A DNA stretch of 64,000 nucleotides from Roseovarius sp. M141 (GTDB lineage: Bacteria; Pseudomonadota; Alphaproteobacteria; Rhodobacterales; Rhodobacteraceae). The notes under the pieces were generated by a model, which searched no databases, had not been told where the DNA came from, and saw only the letters and a list, made by a program, of their open reading frames with translations. The position numbers and the translations under genes are program-made. Below are positions 28,669 through 38,568 of the stretch, piece by piece; positions within the stretch are counted from its first letter, which is position 1; every line of letters starts with the position of its first letter. Location of the stretch: positions 3,348,001-3,412,000 of the forward strand of contig NZ_VCNH01000008.1 of assembly GCF_024355225.1 (NCBI RefSeq), read 5' to 3'.

Positions 28669-30558
28669 ATGGGCTACGCCGAGATCTATCAAAGCTGGAA
28701 ATCCGACCCCGAGGCCTATTGGCTGAAACAGGCCGAGGCCATCGATTGGGTCGAACCCCCGACCAAGGCGCAGTTTGACCGCGGCAATGACATGTATGAA
28801 TGGTTCGCCGATGCTAAGGTGAACACCTGCTACAATGCCGTCGACCGCCACGTCGAGGCCGGGCGCGGGGCGCAGGCCGCGATCATCCACGACAGCCCGG
28901 TGACCGGCACCAAGCACCGCATCACGTATAGCGAACTTCAGGCCCGCGTCTCCAGCCTTGCGGGCGCGCTGCGCGCCAAGGGCGTGGAAAAGGGCGACCG
29001 TGTCATCATCTACATGCCCATGGTCCCCGAAGCGCTCGAGGCGATGCTGGCCTGCGCGCGGCTCGGCGCGATCCATTCGGTCGTCTTTGGCGGATTTTCC
29101 GCGTCCGAACTGGCCGTGCGCATCGACGATTGCACCCCAAAGGCGATCATCGCCGCGTCCTGCGGGATCGAGCCGAACCGCATCGTCCAATACAAGCCCC
29201 TGCTCGACGGTGCCATCGAGCAGGCAACGCACAAGCCCGATTTCTGCGTCATCTTCCAGCGCGAACAAGAGGTCGCCAAGCTGGTCCAGGGTCGCGACGT
29301 CAGCTGGTTCGCGTTCCAGTACGGCGTGACACCTGCCGAATGTGTCCCCGTCGAGGGCAACCACCCGGCCTATATCCTCTACACCTCGGGCACCACCGGC
29401 GCGCCCAAGGGCGTCATCCGCGCCACTGCCGGCCACCTCGTATCGCTCAACTGGACGATGAAAAACATCTACAACGTCGACCCGGGCGAGGTGTTCTGGG
29501 CGGCCTCCGACGTGGGCTGGGTCGTCGGGCACAGCTATATCTGCTACGCCCCGCTGATCCACGGCAACACTACCGTCGTGTTCGAGGGCAAGCCGGTCGG
29601 CAACCCTGACGCCGGCACGTTCTGGCGGGTGATCGCCGAGCATGATGTGCGCAGCTTCTTCACCGCGCCCACCGCCATCCGCGCGGTCAAGCGCGAGGAT
29701 CCCAATGGGGACCTACTGAAAAAATACGACCTGTCAAACCTGCGCGCTCTCTACCTGGCGGGCGAGCGGGCCGACCCCGACACCATCCAATGGGCGCAAA
29801 AGGTGCTGGGCAAACCCGTCTATGACCACTGGTGGCAAACCGAAACCGGCTTTGCCATCGCCGCCAATCCCGCAGGGATCGAGGCGCTTCCGGTCAAGAT
29901 GGGCTCACCCACCCTGCCGATGCCGGGCTACGACATCCACATCCTCGCCGATGACGGAACCCCCAAGGCAGCGGGCGAATTGGGGTCCATCGCGATCAAG
30001 CTCCCCCTGCCCCCCGGCACCCTTCCGACGCTGTGGAATGCCGAAGCGCGGTTTCGCAAATCCTACCTCGACACCTTCCCCGGCTATTACGAAACCGGCG
30101 ACGCCGGCATTATCGATGAGGACGGATACCTTTACATCATGGCCCGCACCGATGACGTCATCAACGTCGCGGGTCACCGCCTCAGCACCGGCCTGATGGA
30201 AGAGGTGCTGGCCAGCCACCCCGACATCGCCGAATGTGCCGTCCTCGGCGCCAAGGACGACCTCAAGGGCCAGGTGCCTGTCGGTTTCGTCTGCCTCACC
30301 AAGGGCGTCGACCGCCCCAGCGAAGACATCACCCGCGAATGCGTCGCCTTGGTGCGCGAAAAAATCGGCCCTGTGGCCGCTTTCAAACTGGCGGTCGTGG
30401 TCGACCGTCTGCCCAAAACCCGCTCGGGCAAGATCCTGCGCCGCACCATCGCCAGCATCGCCGACGGCGAGGATTACAAGATGCCCGCCACCATCGACGA
30501 TCCCGCCGTTTTGGACGAAATCGCAGAGGCGCTCAAAACCATCGGCTACCCGAAATAA
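28669..30558 (+). CDS. prpE: propionyl-CoA synthetase
   Basis: A 629-residue AMP-forming acyl-CoA synthetase. It has the ACAS N-terminal segment YAEIYQSWKSDPEAYW, the adenylate motif YTSGTTGAPKGVIR near residue 238, WWQTETG, ARTDDVINVAGHRLSTG and the catalytic lysine in KTRSGKILR near 588, a residue subject to acetylation control in this family. Length and the HRLSTGLMEE form point to PrpE rather than Acs, but acetate use is possible. A purine-rich ribosome site (GCAGGGAG) precedes the ATG. It is the last core gene before the island. Confidence 0.92.
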   Translation: MGYAEIYQSWKSDPEAYWLKQAEAIDWVEPPTKAQFDRGNDMYEWFADAKVNTCYNAVDRHVEAGRGAQAAIIHDSPVTGTKHRITYSELQARVSSLAGALRAKGVEKGDRVIIYMPMVPEALEAMLACARLGAIHSVVFGGFSASELAVRIDDCTPKAIIAASCGIEPNRIVQYKPLLDGAIEQATHKPDFCVIFQREQEVAKLVQGRDVSWFAFQYGVTPAECVPVEGNHPAYILYTSGTTGAPKGVIRATAGHLVSLNWTMKNIYNVDPGEVFWAASDVGWVVGHSYICYAPLIHGNTTVVFEGKPVGNPDAGTFWRVIAEHDVRSFFTAPTAIRAVKREDPNGDLLKKYDLSNLRALYLAGERADPDTIQWAQKVLGKPVYDHWWQTETGFAIAANPAGIEALPVKMGSPTLPMPGYDIHILADDGTPKAAGELGSIAIKLPLPPGTLPTLWNAEARFRKSYLDTFPGYYETGDAGIIDEDGYLYIMARTDDVINVAGHRLSTGLMEEVLASHPDIAECAVLGAKDDLKGQVPVGFVCLTKGVDRPSEDITRECVALVREKIGPVAAFKLAVVVDRLPKTRSGKILRRTIASIADGEDYKMPATIDDPAVLDEIAEALKTIGYPK

Positions 30559-30565
30559 ACGCGCG

Positions 30566-30591
30566 GGGCGCCGCACATACACGCGGCGCCC
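30566..30591 (+). terminator. probable terminator of prpE
   Basis: A 9-base GC-rich stem (GGGCGCCGC / GCGGCGCCC) with an 8-base loop begins 7 bases after the prpE stop and is followed by a pyrimidine-rich but not purely T stretch. It probably ends the prpE transcript. Confidence 0.5.
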
Positions 30592-30598
30592 ACCCTCA

Positions 30599-30630
30599 TT
30601 CTTCTTGCTGAAAATATCCTCTTCGGAGGG
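30599..30630 (+). repeat. dispersed intergenic motif, copy 2, at the left island edge (candidate attL)
   Basis: The plus strand reads TTCTTCTTGC, TGAAAATATCCTC, then TTCGGAGG, nearly matching the copy at 16715-16750. The inner string TATCCTC (30615-30621) recurs at 51107-51113 on the same strand at the other edge of the accessory region, followed in both by CG-x-AGG. It is therefore a candidate left attachment site of the island; the role is inference. Confidence 0.4.
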
Positions 30631-30631
30631 A

Positions 30632-31067
30632 TAAGAGTAAATACGTTAGTGCATTGTAAATACGTGTCTTTTCGGCTGTGACGTCATCCGCAGTGATACA
30701 CCTGTGTGCGACAATCGAGACATAAGATCAAGTTAGCTTCTAAAGTGTTTTCCGATATTGGATCACATAGCGAGCCCGGAAAATCGTGGGGTCGAGCATC
30801 GGGTGGTCCAGTTCAATTGTCAGCGCGTGGTTGGCCTCTGTTCTATTGATGGATACCCCTTGGGCGCTGTTGATCGGCACCTCAAGGCGCTTGATTCAAT
30901 ACGGATCGAATTGAAAGACAATTTAGCAAGCACGGTCGCTCCTTGCCCCCTCAGGATCCACCTAAACATTGCGGAGATGTAGCGGCAAGCTCGGTATACA
31001 TTTAGAAGCCATCTTGGCGGGAATGCTTATGCCCAGTCTGGTCGCCAAGCTCAAAAAAAAGCCTGAG
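30632..31067. other. non-coding, AT-richer stretch at the left island edge
   Basis: No gene can be supported here. The only frame of note (30758-30982, plus, 74 codons) has no recognisable features. Base composition is more AT-rich than the core, in keeping with acquired or decayed DNA. Confidence 0.5.
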
Positions 31068-32748
31068 TGTAGATTTCCATGCAGAAGTGACCCGGGTTTT
31101 CCATCGAGAAGTGACCCACCTTTAGATTATGTTTCGGTGGTCAGTCTTGGGTCAAGACATGATTGTCCTCCTTCTTCTTTTTGGCTGCTGCGGCTGAGCT
31201 TGCCTTGAAGCGGAAGCTGTCGTTTCCGGTCTCCAGGATGTGGCAGCGGTGGGTCAGGCGGTCGAGGAGTGCGGTTGTCATCTTGGCATCGCCGAAGACG
31301 GTGGCCCATTCGCTGAAGCTCAGGTTCGTGGTGATGATGACGCTGGTGCGCTCATAAAGCTTGCTCAGCAGGTGGAAAAGCAGAGCGCCACCCGAGGCAC
31401 TGAACGGCAGGTAGCCCAGTTCGTCCAGGATCACGAGATCAAGCCGGGTGAGATTTTCGGCAATCTTTCCGGCCTTGCCAAGGGTCTTCTCCTGCTCGAG
31501 GGCATTGACCAGTTCGATGGTCGAGAAGAAGCGCACTTTCCGACGATAATGTTCGACGGCCTGAACGCCGAGGGCGGTTGCGGCATGGGTTTTTCCAGTC
31601 CCAGGGCCTCCAATCAGCACGACGTTTTGCGCGCCGTCCATAAACTCGCAACGATGAAGTTGTCGCACCGTGGCCTCGTTGATCTCACTGGCTGCGAAGT
31701 CGAAGCCGGAGAGATCCTTGTAAGCCGGGAAGCGTGCGGCCTTCATATGATAGGCAATGGAGCGCACCTCCCGTTCTGCCACTTCGGCCTTCAGCAACTG
31801 GGCAAGCATCGGCACCGCGGCATCAAAGGCCGGTGCGCCTTGCTCCATGAGGTCGGTGACGGCTTGGGCCATGCCGTGCATCTTCAGACTGCGCAGCATG
31901 ATGATGACGGCGCCGCTGGCAGGGTCATGACGCATGACGACCTCCGGCGGTTCGGGCACGCAGGCCGTCGTAGCGTTCGACATTCGCCTTTGGCTCATGG
32001 TTCAGAGCAAGGGCCTGCGGCGTGTCGATATTGGGCCCGCCTGTCGTCTTTCTGTCGATCAACCGGTGTAGGAGGTTCAGCACATGGGTCTTTGTCGCGA
32101 CACCCTCTGCCAAGGCCATTTCCACAGCGACCAGCACGGCCTGTTCATCGTGATGTAAGACCAGCGCCAAGATATCGACCATCTCGCGATCGCCACCAGG
32201 GCGCTGTAGCATCAAATCCTGCAATTGCCTGAATGCAGGAGGTAACTCTGCGAAGGGTGCGCCATTCCTAAGCGCACCTGGTTTGCGTTGAAGGACCGCC
32301 AGATAATGCCGCCAGTCATAAACCGTGCGCGCCAGGTTCTTGTGTGAGCGGTCGATGACGCGTGAGTGTTCGCACAGGATATGGCCTTCTGCCGCCACAA
32401 CGAGCCGTTCGGGATAGATGCGCAAGCTGACCGGCCGGTTCGCAAAAGACGCTGGAACGCTGTAGCGATTGCGCTCGAAGTTGATCAGACAAGTGGGTGA
32501 GACACGCTTGCTGTGCTCAACGAACCCATCGAAAGCGCGCGGCAACGGCATCAGTGTAGCCTGCTCCTGTATCCAGACATCGGCAATGCTGCCGGGCAGA
32601 GCTCCGTGAGGGATGTCGTGCCACAGCGCTATACAGCGCTGTTCCAGCCAATCGTTCAGCGCCGCAAGATCAGAGTGCTCCGGCATAGGCTGCCAAAACC
32701 GATGCCGCGCGTCCCGGACGTTCTTCTCAACCTGGCCTTTCTCCCATC
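31068..32748 (-). mobile_element. IS21-family element, truncated at its istA end
   Basis: The left end shows two related 20-base terminal repeats (each ending AGAAGTGACCC, near 31082-31093 and 31109-31117), beginning TGTAG at 31068 as IS21 ends do. Inside are a complete istB and the C-terminal half of istA. The istA coding sequence stops matching near 32748, where a different sequence and then an IS3 remnant begin; the right terminal repeats are missing. The element cannot move on its own. Confidence 0.8.
31141..31935 (-). CDS. istB: IS21-family helper ATPase IstB
   Basis: A 264-residue DnaC-like AAA+ ATPase that helps IstA choose target DNA. The Walker A motif is GGPGTGKTH, Walker [13 protein letters not shown], and the sensor region [19 protein letters not shown]. 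The C-terminus is Lys/Ala-rich. I place the start at MRHDPASG (31935), giving an 11-base overlap with istA, as usual for the pair. The gene appears intact, but its partner is truncated. Confidence 0.93.
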   Translation of the reverse strand: MRHDPASGAVIIMLRSLKMHGMAQAVTDLMEQGAPAFDAAVPMLAQLLKAEVAEREVRSIAYHMKAARFPAYKDLSGFDFAASEINEATVRQLHRCEFMDGAQNVVLIGGPGTGKTHAATALGVQAVEHYRRKVRFFSTIELVNALEQEKTLGKAGKIAENLTRLDLVILDELGYLPFSASGGALLFHLLSKLYERTSVIITTNLSFSEWATVFGDAKMTTALLDRLTHRCHILETGNDSFRFKASSAAAAKKKKEDNHVLTQD

Positions 32749-32752
32749 CCAC
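31925..32752 (-). pseudogene. istA: IS21-family transposase IstA, C-terminal half only
   Basis: About 275 residues remain of a protein normally near 500. The surviving part starts at GWEKGQVEKNVRDARHRFWQ, which lies after the catalytic core in IstA, and includes YSVPASFANRPVSLRIYPERL and the DYWRHYL-type region. The helix-turn-helix and most of the DDE catalytic domain are missing, so the product would be inactive. The break at about 32748 is followed by unrelated sequence and an IS3 end. Confidence 0.88.
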
Positions 32753-32812
32753 TATCGCTTCGAGATGACGAGAACCTTCCGCGAAAGCGACCTGATGGAA
32801 ATGTTTGGAATG

Positions 32813-33815
<1,003 letters not shown>

Positions 33816-34004
33816 CTCTGCTCTGGATCGTCCATTGGTGCGCCGAAGAGGCGCAGGATCACCTGCATGTTGACGGTCATCGCCTGCAGCTCCCGCGCCT
33901 GACCCGCGCAGACCCGTCTGCGCGCCGACCATGCCGAGCTCGCCGAAAACCGGTCCGGCGACGGGCGCCGTCCGTGGCAGCCCGTTGAGCCTCCCGAGCG
34001 CAAG

Positions 34005-36176
34005 ATGTCCGATCGCGGGTCCGAGCCGCTCGGCTCCCCCGCCGCATCGCCGACGGTGATGCAGATCCCGATCGACGATCAGGACGCCCTGCGCGCGGCC
34101 GGAGGCGATCCGCTGGCGGTGGACAATCAGGGCCGCGATCGCCCGGCGGTTCATGTACCGACCAGTGCTCTGTCGCTGATGCTGCGGCTGTGCGCGACGA
34201 TCGGCACGCAGGCGCGCGTCAAGGACATCATGGCGCCGGGGGCGGTGACGCTGATCGAGATCGGCCCCGACACGGGCGGCATGTCGATGACCTCTGTGCG
34301 CAGCATGCTGGAATCGACGATCCTGCCCGATGAGGCGCAGGTGTGGCCCGCCGTCCTGCTGAAAGATGCGGACCCGAAAGTCGATGGCGTTCCCGATCTC
34401 TGCGTTGTCGAGATCGCCATTGAGGACCGCGACAAGCTGCGCATCAGGGGCGCGGCGCTGCAGGGAGTGACGCGGGCTCTGGACGCGCCGTATCCCGTCC
34501 TGATCCTCGCCGAGACCCTGGCGCAGCTGCCCGAGGATCTGCGCCGCGCGCTGCCCGACCCGCTGCAGCTTGCGCCTCTGTCGCGCGACATCCTGATGGC
34601 AATGATCGCCGCCACAAGCAGCGCCACCGGCAAGATTGATCCCGAACTCTTCGATGCGCTGCCCCAGGATCGCGCCCTCGCGCGCCTGTCGGATGCCTCC
34701 CTGACCTTGGCCTTGCGCGCCGCAACCCCGCGCGAGGTTGCTGCGCGCCTCTTGGATACCACCCGGCGGACATCCGATGGCGGCCCCACCCTCGATGACA
34801 TCGAAGGCTACGGCGAGGCCGAAGCGGCAGCGCGCCGGATGGTCGCGGATCTGCAGGGCTGGTCGGACGGGCGCATCGGCTGGGCCGACGTGCAGCGCTC
34901 GGTGCTGCTTTGGGGTCCGCCCGGCACCGGCAAGTCGCATCTGGCGCGCGCCATGGCCGGCAGCGCGGGCGTTGCGCTGGTGCGCGGCAGCTTTGCCTCG
35001 TGGCAAGCGATGGGCAATCTTTCCCACATGCTGCGGGCGATGCGCGCCAGTTTTGACGAGGCCGCCGCCGCCCGCCCGGCGATCCTCGTGATCGACGAGA
35101 TCGACGCCGTCGGCGACCGCGCCGATCCGGACCCACATAATAACAGCTACCGGGCACAGGTGATCAATGCCTTCCTCGAGGCCCTCGACAGCCTCAAATA
35201 CATCGAGGGCGTGATGATCGTCGCCACCACCAACTTTCCCGACAAGATCGATGCGGCAGTCCTGCGGCCGGGCCGCATCGATATCAAGGCGCAGGTGCCG
35301 CTACCGGGTGCGGGGGCGCTGGCGCAGATGCTTCGCGATGGCCTTGGCCCCGATATCCCACCCGAGGAGATGGCGCGCCTGACCCGCGCCGCCACCGGCC
35401 AGAGCGCGGCGGATGTCGACGGTGCCCTGCGCCAGGCGCGCAGTGCCGCGCGCCAGGAAGGCCGCGAAGTCGCAGCGCGCGACGTGCTGACCGCGCTCGA
35501 CCCCGAGGCGGAGGATCACAGCCCGGCGCGCGAGCGACGCATCGCGCTCCATGAATGCGGCCATGCCATCGTCGGCACCTGCCTCGGCCTCGGCAAGATC
35601 ACCCGGCTGGTTCTGACCCGGCAGGGCGGACAGGCCTGGCTGTCCCATGCCTCCGGCGAGCTGATGCTCGAGGATCTCGAGGCCGAGCTGACCTACGCCC
35701 TCGCGGGCCGCGCCGCCGAGCGCCTGATCCTCGGCGTAGCGGCGGCCGGTGCGGGCGGCAACGCACTCTCGGACCTTGCCCAGGCGACGCAGACCGCCAT
35801 CGGCATCGACACCCGCATGGGGCTCGGCGCCGAGGGGCCGGTCTGGCTCGACATCTCCTCCGCAGCCTACCTGCGAGATCCGGCCAATGCCGCCCGCATC
35901 CGCGCCCGACTTGAGGCCGCCGAGGCCCGCGCGATGCGGCTCCTCGAGACCCGCAGGGGGCTCCTGATCGAGATGGCGGCGGACCTCGTCAAAGTCGGGC
36001 TCCTCGAAGGAGCGCGGCTGGACGCATGGCTCGCGCGGGCACCTGGGGCTTCGGCGCCGGACATCGGTAGCCATGACAACAGCCGGGCGCTCGCCCCTTC
36101 CGAAGAGACGGGGAGCCACGACGCGCAGCATGGGATCAAGGGTGCGGCGGTCGCTCAGAACTCGGGGGCCTCCTGA
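34005..36176 (+). CDS. soluble AAA+ ATPase with M41 (FtsH-type) zinc peptidase domain
   Basis: A 723-residue protein. Residues 1 to about 265 are a region I do not recognise, without a membrane helix. The AAA+ module has Walker A WGPPGTGKS (303-311), Walker B ILVIDEIDAV (360-369) and the arginine-finger region RPGRID. The M41 domain has the zinc motif HECGH (516-520) and the third-ligand region NALSDLAQATQTA. It thus looks like a cytosolic energy-dependent protease related to FtsH but without its membrane anchor. The tail after residue 690 is low-complexity. The start is uncertain: the frame is open to 33903 and no clear ribosome site is seen. It lies between IS debris and a relaxase gene. 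Confidence 0.8.
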   Translation: MSDRGSEPLGSPAASPTVMQIPIDDQDALRAAGGDPLAVDNQGRDRPAVHVPTSALSLMLRLCATIGTQARVKDIMAPGAVTLIEIGPDTGGMSMTSVRSMLESTILPDEAQVWPAVLLKDADPKVDGVPDLCVVEIAIEDRDKLRIRGAALQGVTRALDAPYPVLILAETLAQLPEDLRRALPDPLQLAPLSRDILMAMIAATSSATGKIDPELFDALPQDRALARLSDASLTLALRAATPREVAARLLDTTRRTSDGGPTLDDIEGYGEAEAAARRMVADLQGWSDGRIGWADVQRSVLLWGPPGTGKSHLARAMAGSAGVALVRGSFASWQAMGNLSHMLRAMRASFDEAAAARPAILVIDEIDAVGDRADPDPHNNSYRAQVINAFLEALDSLKYIEGVMIVATTNFPDKIDAAVLRPGRIDIKAQVPLPGAGALAQMLRDGLGPDIPPEEMARLTRAATGQSAADVDGALRQARSAARQEGREVAARDVLTALDPEAEDHSPARERRIALHECGHAIVGTCLGLGKITRLVLTRQGGQAWLSHASGELMLEDLEAELTYALAGRAAERLILGVAAAGAGGNALSDLAQATQTAIGIDTRMGLGAEGPVWLDISSAAYLRDPANAARIRARLEAAEARAMRLLETRRGLLIEMAADLVKVGLLEGARLDAWLARAPGASAPDIGSHDNSRALAPSEETGSHDAQHGIKGAAVAQNSGAS

Positions 36177-36638
36177 CACGCGGGGCGCCCTCTGCATCGG
36201 CGCAGCGGATTACCGCAGGGTCGGCTCCCAAATGGAGTCGACCGAAAACCCAAACCTGAGTCGGAACACCTGCGCGATGACGCGCGATACGATATCGGGA
36301 GGAACCCAGACAGGCCAAGATAGTCAGGTGAACCATGAACCATAATAGACAATCGAAAAGGTAATCGAAAAACTATTTCAAATAGCGGGGGGAGGGTCCA
36401 GCAGGCTGCTGGTCGCAGGGATCGTGAAATGGGGTGCCCATTGAATGATTCCGAGAAGGGGTCTCGGGGGTATCCCCCGAGCGAGCGATCTTGTTGTAGT
36501 TCCGGGGCTCCCCGGGATTGCAACAAGACTAATGAGTACCAGTTCCGGCAATTATCACGGAAAGGTTACTCGATCCGGTAAATGGATTTTCACGGGTTGA
36601 GGCGAGACTCGGGACATTGAGATATCCTAGGTGCCACT
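36177..36638. other. region upstream of the relaxase gene; candidate oriT
   Basis: No gene is seen in these 460 bases. Two strong inverted repeats stand out: CTCGGGGG / CCCCCGAG with a 3-base loop at 36463-36481, and a nested cruciform at 36490-36527 in which CTTGTTG / CAACAAG encloses CCGGGG / CCCCGG. Such structures close upstream of a MobV relaxase gene are typical of transfer origins, though a terminator or control hairpin is also possible. The repeats are seen; the function is inferred. Confidence 0.4.
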
Positions 36639-37586
36639 ATGTCCATCCATGCCAAATTTCACAATCCCCAGCTTTCAGCCATCGGAAATACGCCCATCGT
36701 TTTTCGGTTTCAGGGGCTGCATCCGAATGATCTTGGCCGCTTTGCGATGCATGACAAGCGATCAGGTGGCGATCTTTCCCATGTCGATCTGGGCAGCACG
36801 GCGCTGAACGAGCACCTTTTCGGTGAAGAAGGCTGGAAGAAGACTCTGCTGGCCGAGATTGACCAAGCCAAACGGCAGAATATTCACGCGCATGTGGAGG
36901 CTCTGAAGGCCAAGTCGCGCAAGAGAGAAGCCCGCGGTGTTCAGGAGCAAGGCCTGGTCGATCCCTGGAAGCGCAGCCGCCATGGCCCCCTGCGCGAAGG
37001 TATTCTGACGGTAAACAAGAAATGGTTCGGCGGCACCGGCCATGCGGATTGGGACCCGGAACAGGTCGGCCGGTTCCGCGCGGCCGCCCTGGCATTTCTG
37101 CAGCAGCACTTCCCGGATGGGCAGTTGCGCTATGCCAGCGGCCATGCCGATGAGGAGGCCTATCACATCCATTTTGTCGTGGCGGTCTGGCGCGAACGGA
37201 TCACCGTCAACCGCGGGCAACAGGTCTTGTTGCAGGCCTCGATGAACCCGCTCATCTATAGCTACGAGCATGCTCAGGATCTGGCGGGAGAGGCGTTCAC
37301 CGATCTGGGTATCACCCGCGGAGTACGCGATGCCGAGGCACGCCGGGAGGCAAAACGCAACGGAGAGCCGGTGCCTGCGAAGCGGCGACATGTGCCGCCA
37401 TCACAGTGGCGGGCAGAACAGCAAAAGCTGGCACGGGCGGAAGCACAGCAGACGTTGGAAGATGAAAAGCAGAAAGCGGATAGGATTGTCGAAGAAGGGC
37501 GAACCTTGGCCAGCGCCACGGTCCGCAAGTCGCGCAAACGCGCGATCAAGGAGGCGCGTGAGCGCAAGGATAGCGGACAAGGGTAA
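36639..37586 (+). CDS. MobV/Pre-type relaxase-like protein
   Basis: A 315-residue protein related to plasmid mobilisation/recombination (Mob/Pre) enzymes, which nick DNA at oriT. Supporting features are the N-terminal region HDKRSGGDLSHVDLGSTALN (compare the MobV N-terminal Asn/Ser motif) and the metal-binding motif GHADEEAYHIHFVV near residues 167-180, matching HxDExTPHxH. The C-terminal 80 residues are charged and helical. Similarity is read by eye, so the family call is moderate. Its 3' end directly adjoins the broken methyltransferase gene, so this segment was inserted there. Confidence 0.65.
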   Translation: MSIHAKFHNPQLSAIGNTPIVFRFQGLHPNDLGRFAMHDKRSGGDLSHVDLGSTALNEHLFGEEGWKKTLLAEIDQAKRQNIHAHVEALKAKSRKREARGVQEQGLVDPWKRSRHGPLREGILTVNKKWFGGTGHADWDPEQVGRFRAAALAFLQQHFPDGQLRYASGHADEEAYHIHFVVAVWRERITVNRGQQVLLQASMNPLIYSYEHAQDLAGEAFTDLGITRGVRDAEARREAKRNGEPVPAKRRHVPPSQWRAEQQKLARAEAQQTLEDEKQKADRIVEEGRTLASATVRKSRKRAIKEARERKDSGQG

Positions 37587-37864
37587 AAGTCGTGGATGAA
37601 ACGGGCATTCGGCACAGCTTGACGCGCCGCCTCGATCGCGATGGCCACCGCATCCATGCCGGTATAGCGATCGCAGATCTCAACCAGATGCCGGGCGAGC
37701 TGACCGTTGCCGCAGCCAAGCTCGAACGCCGAAGTGTAACGGGGCCGCGACAGCGCAGCGCGCGTCGCGGCGAACTTGGCCTGCTCGTAATCGCTGTGCG
37801 CGAAATCCCAGGGATCCGAAGTGTCGGCATAGAGTGCGTGCAGATGATCGCGGCCCACACCCAT
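37574..37864 (-). pseudogene. NodS-like SAM methyltransferase, truncated
   Basis: About 95 N-terminal residues remain. They include YADTSDPWDFAHSDYEQAKF, the SAM motif AFELGCGNGQLARHL and MDAVAIAIEAARQAV, all typical of NodS-type methyltransferases that accompany PIG-L deacetylases. After ARFIHDFYPC the frame runs antisense through the relaxase gene and no longer resembles the family, so the C-terminal half (about 100 residues) has been lost. The start overlaps the PIG-L stop as TAATG, marking it as the last gene of the glycosyltransferase operon. Confidence 0.8.
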
Positions 37865-38568
37865 TAAGGCATCCTCCAGAAGATCTCGTCTTCAGTGACG
37901 AATTTCTCGACGAACCCCGCCGACAGAGCGAAGCCCGTAGCATCGTCGGTGATGATCTGCCCCAGTTGTGTTTGATGCGCGTTGATCGCTGTCCGTTTTC
38001 TCTCCCGCAGATCACCCGAAGACAGATATATCGGTGCATGTCGGGCGGTGGTCTGCCGGAAATCGGGGTCGTCCCAGCGACACCACAGGGGATAACTGTA
38101 GAATGACCAGTCCGGGCGGCGGGTGCGCAACTCGCTGGCGAACCGAGCCGTCGCCTGATGATCTTCATGGTGGTCTTCGGCGGCTGGCGCAAAGATGTGC
38201 CGCGCGCCGAAATCCGCAATAATTTGTTCAAGGTCGACCGCGACGGCGTTGGTATCGGCCTGGTAAAGACCGCTGTCCGTCATGCCCAGCCAGGTCAGAT
38301 CGCGCGCGGATCCGCCGAGGCACTCAATCGCCTCGATCATTTCCGCGCGTCGCCGGGCCGCCATCCGCTGCGACGTCCATTCGGTCGAACCCGGGTGGCT
38401 CGCACTTCCGTCAGTCAGGCAGATGACATGCGCGCCCGCGCCCGTGAAGGCCCGCGCCAGCAGAGCGCCGCAGCCGAGGGATTCATCGTCAGGATGCGGG
38501 GCCAGCACAACGAGCTTTTCCCTGCCCTCAAACACGTCCGGCAACAGAAGGCTGTGCGCGATATTCAC
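37864..38568 (-). CDS. PIG-L family (LmbE-type) deacetylase
   Basis: A 234-residue zinc-dependent hydrolase of the family that removes acetyl groups from N-acetylglucosaminyl conjugates. The zinc motif APHPDDESLGCG is at about residues 24-35 and the third ligand lies in AAEDHHEDHQA. The GTG start is used because it overlaps the upstream stop codon and the conserved sequence begins soon after. In the operon it sits between the dehydrogenase-like gene and the methyltransferase, suggesting that it modifies a sugar made by the glycosyltransferases. Confidence 0.9.
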   Translation of the reverse strand: MNIAHSLLLPDVFEGREKLVVLAPHPDDESLGCGALLARAFTGAGAHVICLTDGSASHPGSTEWTSQRMAARRRAEMIEAIECLGGSARDLTWLGMTDSGLYQADTNAVAVDLEQIIADFGARHIFAPAAEDHHEDHQATARFASELRTRRPDWSFYSYPLWCRWDDPDFRQTTARHAPIYLSSGDLRERKRTAINAHQTQLGQIITDDATGFALSAGFVEKFVTEDEIFWRMP

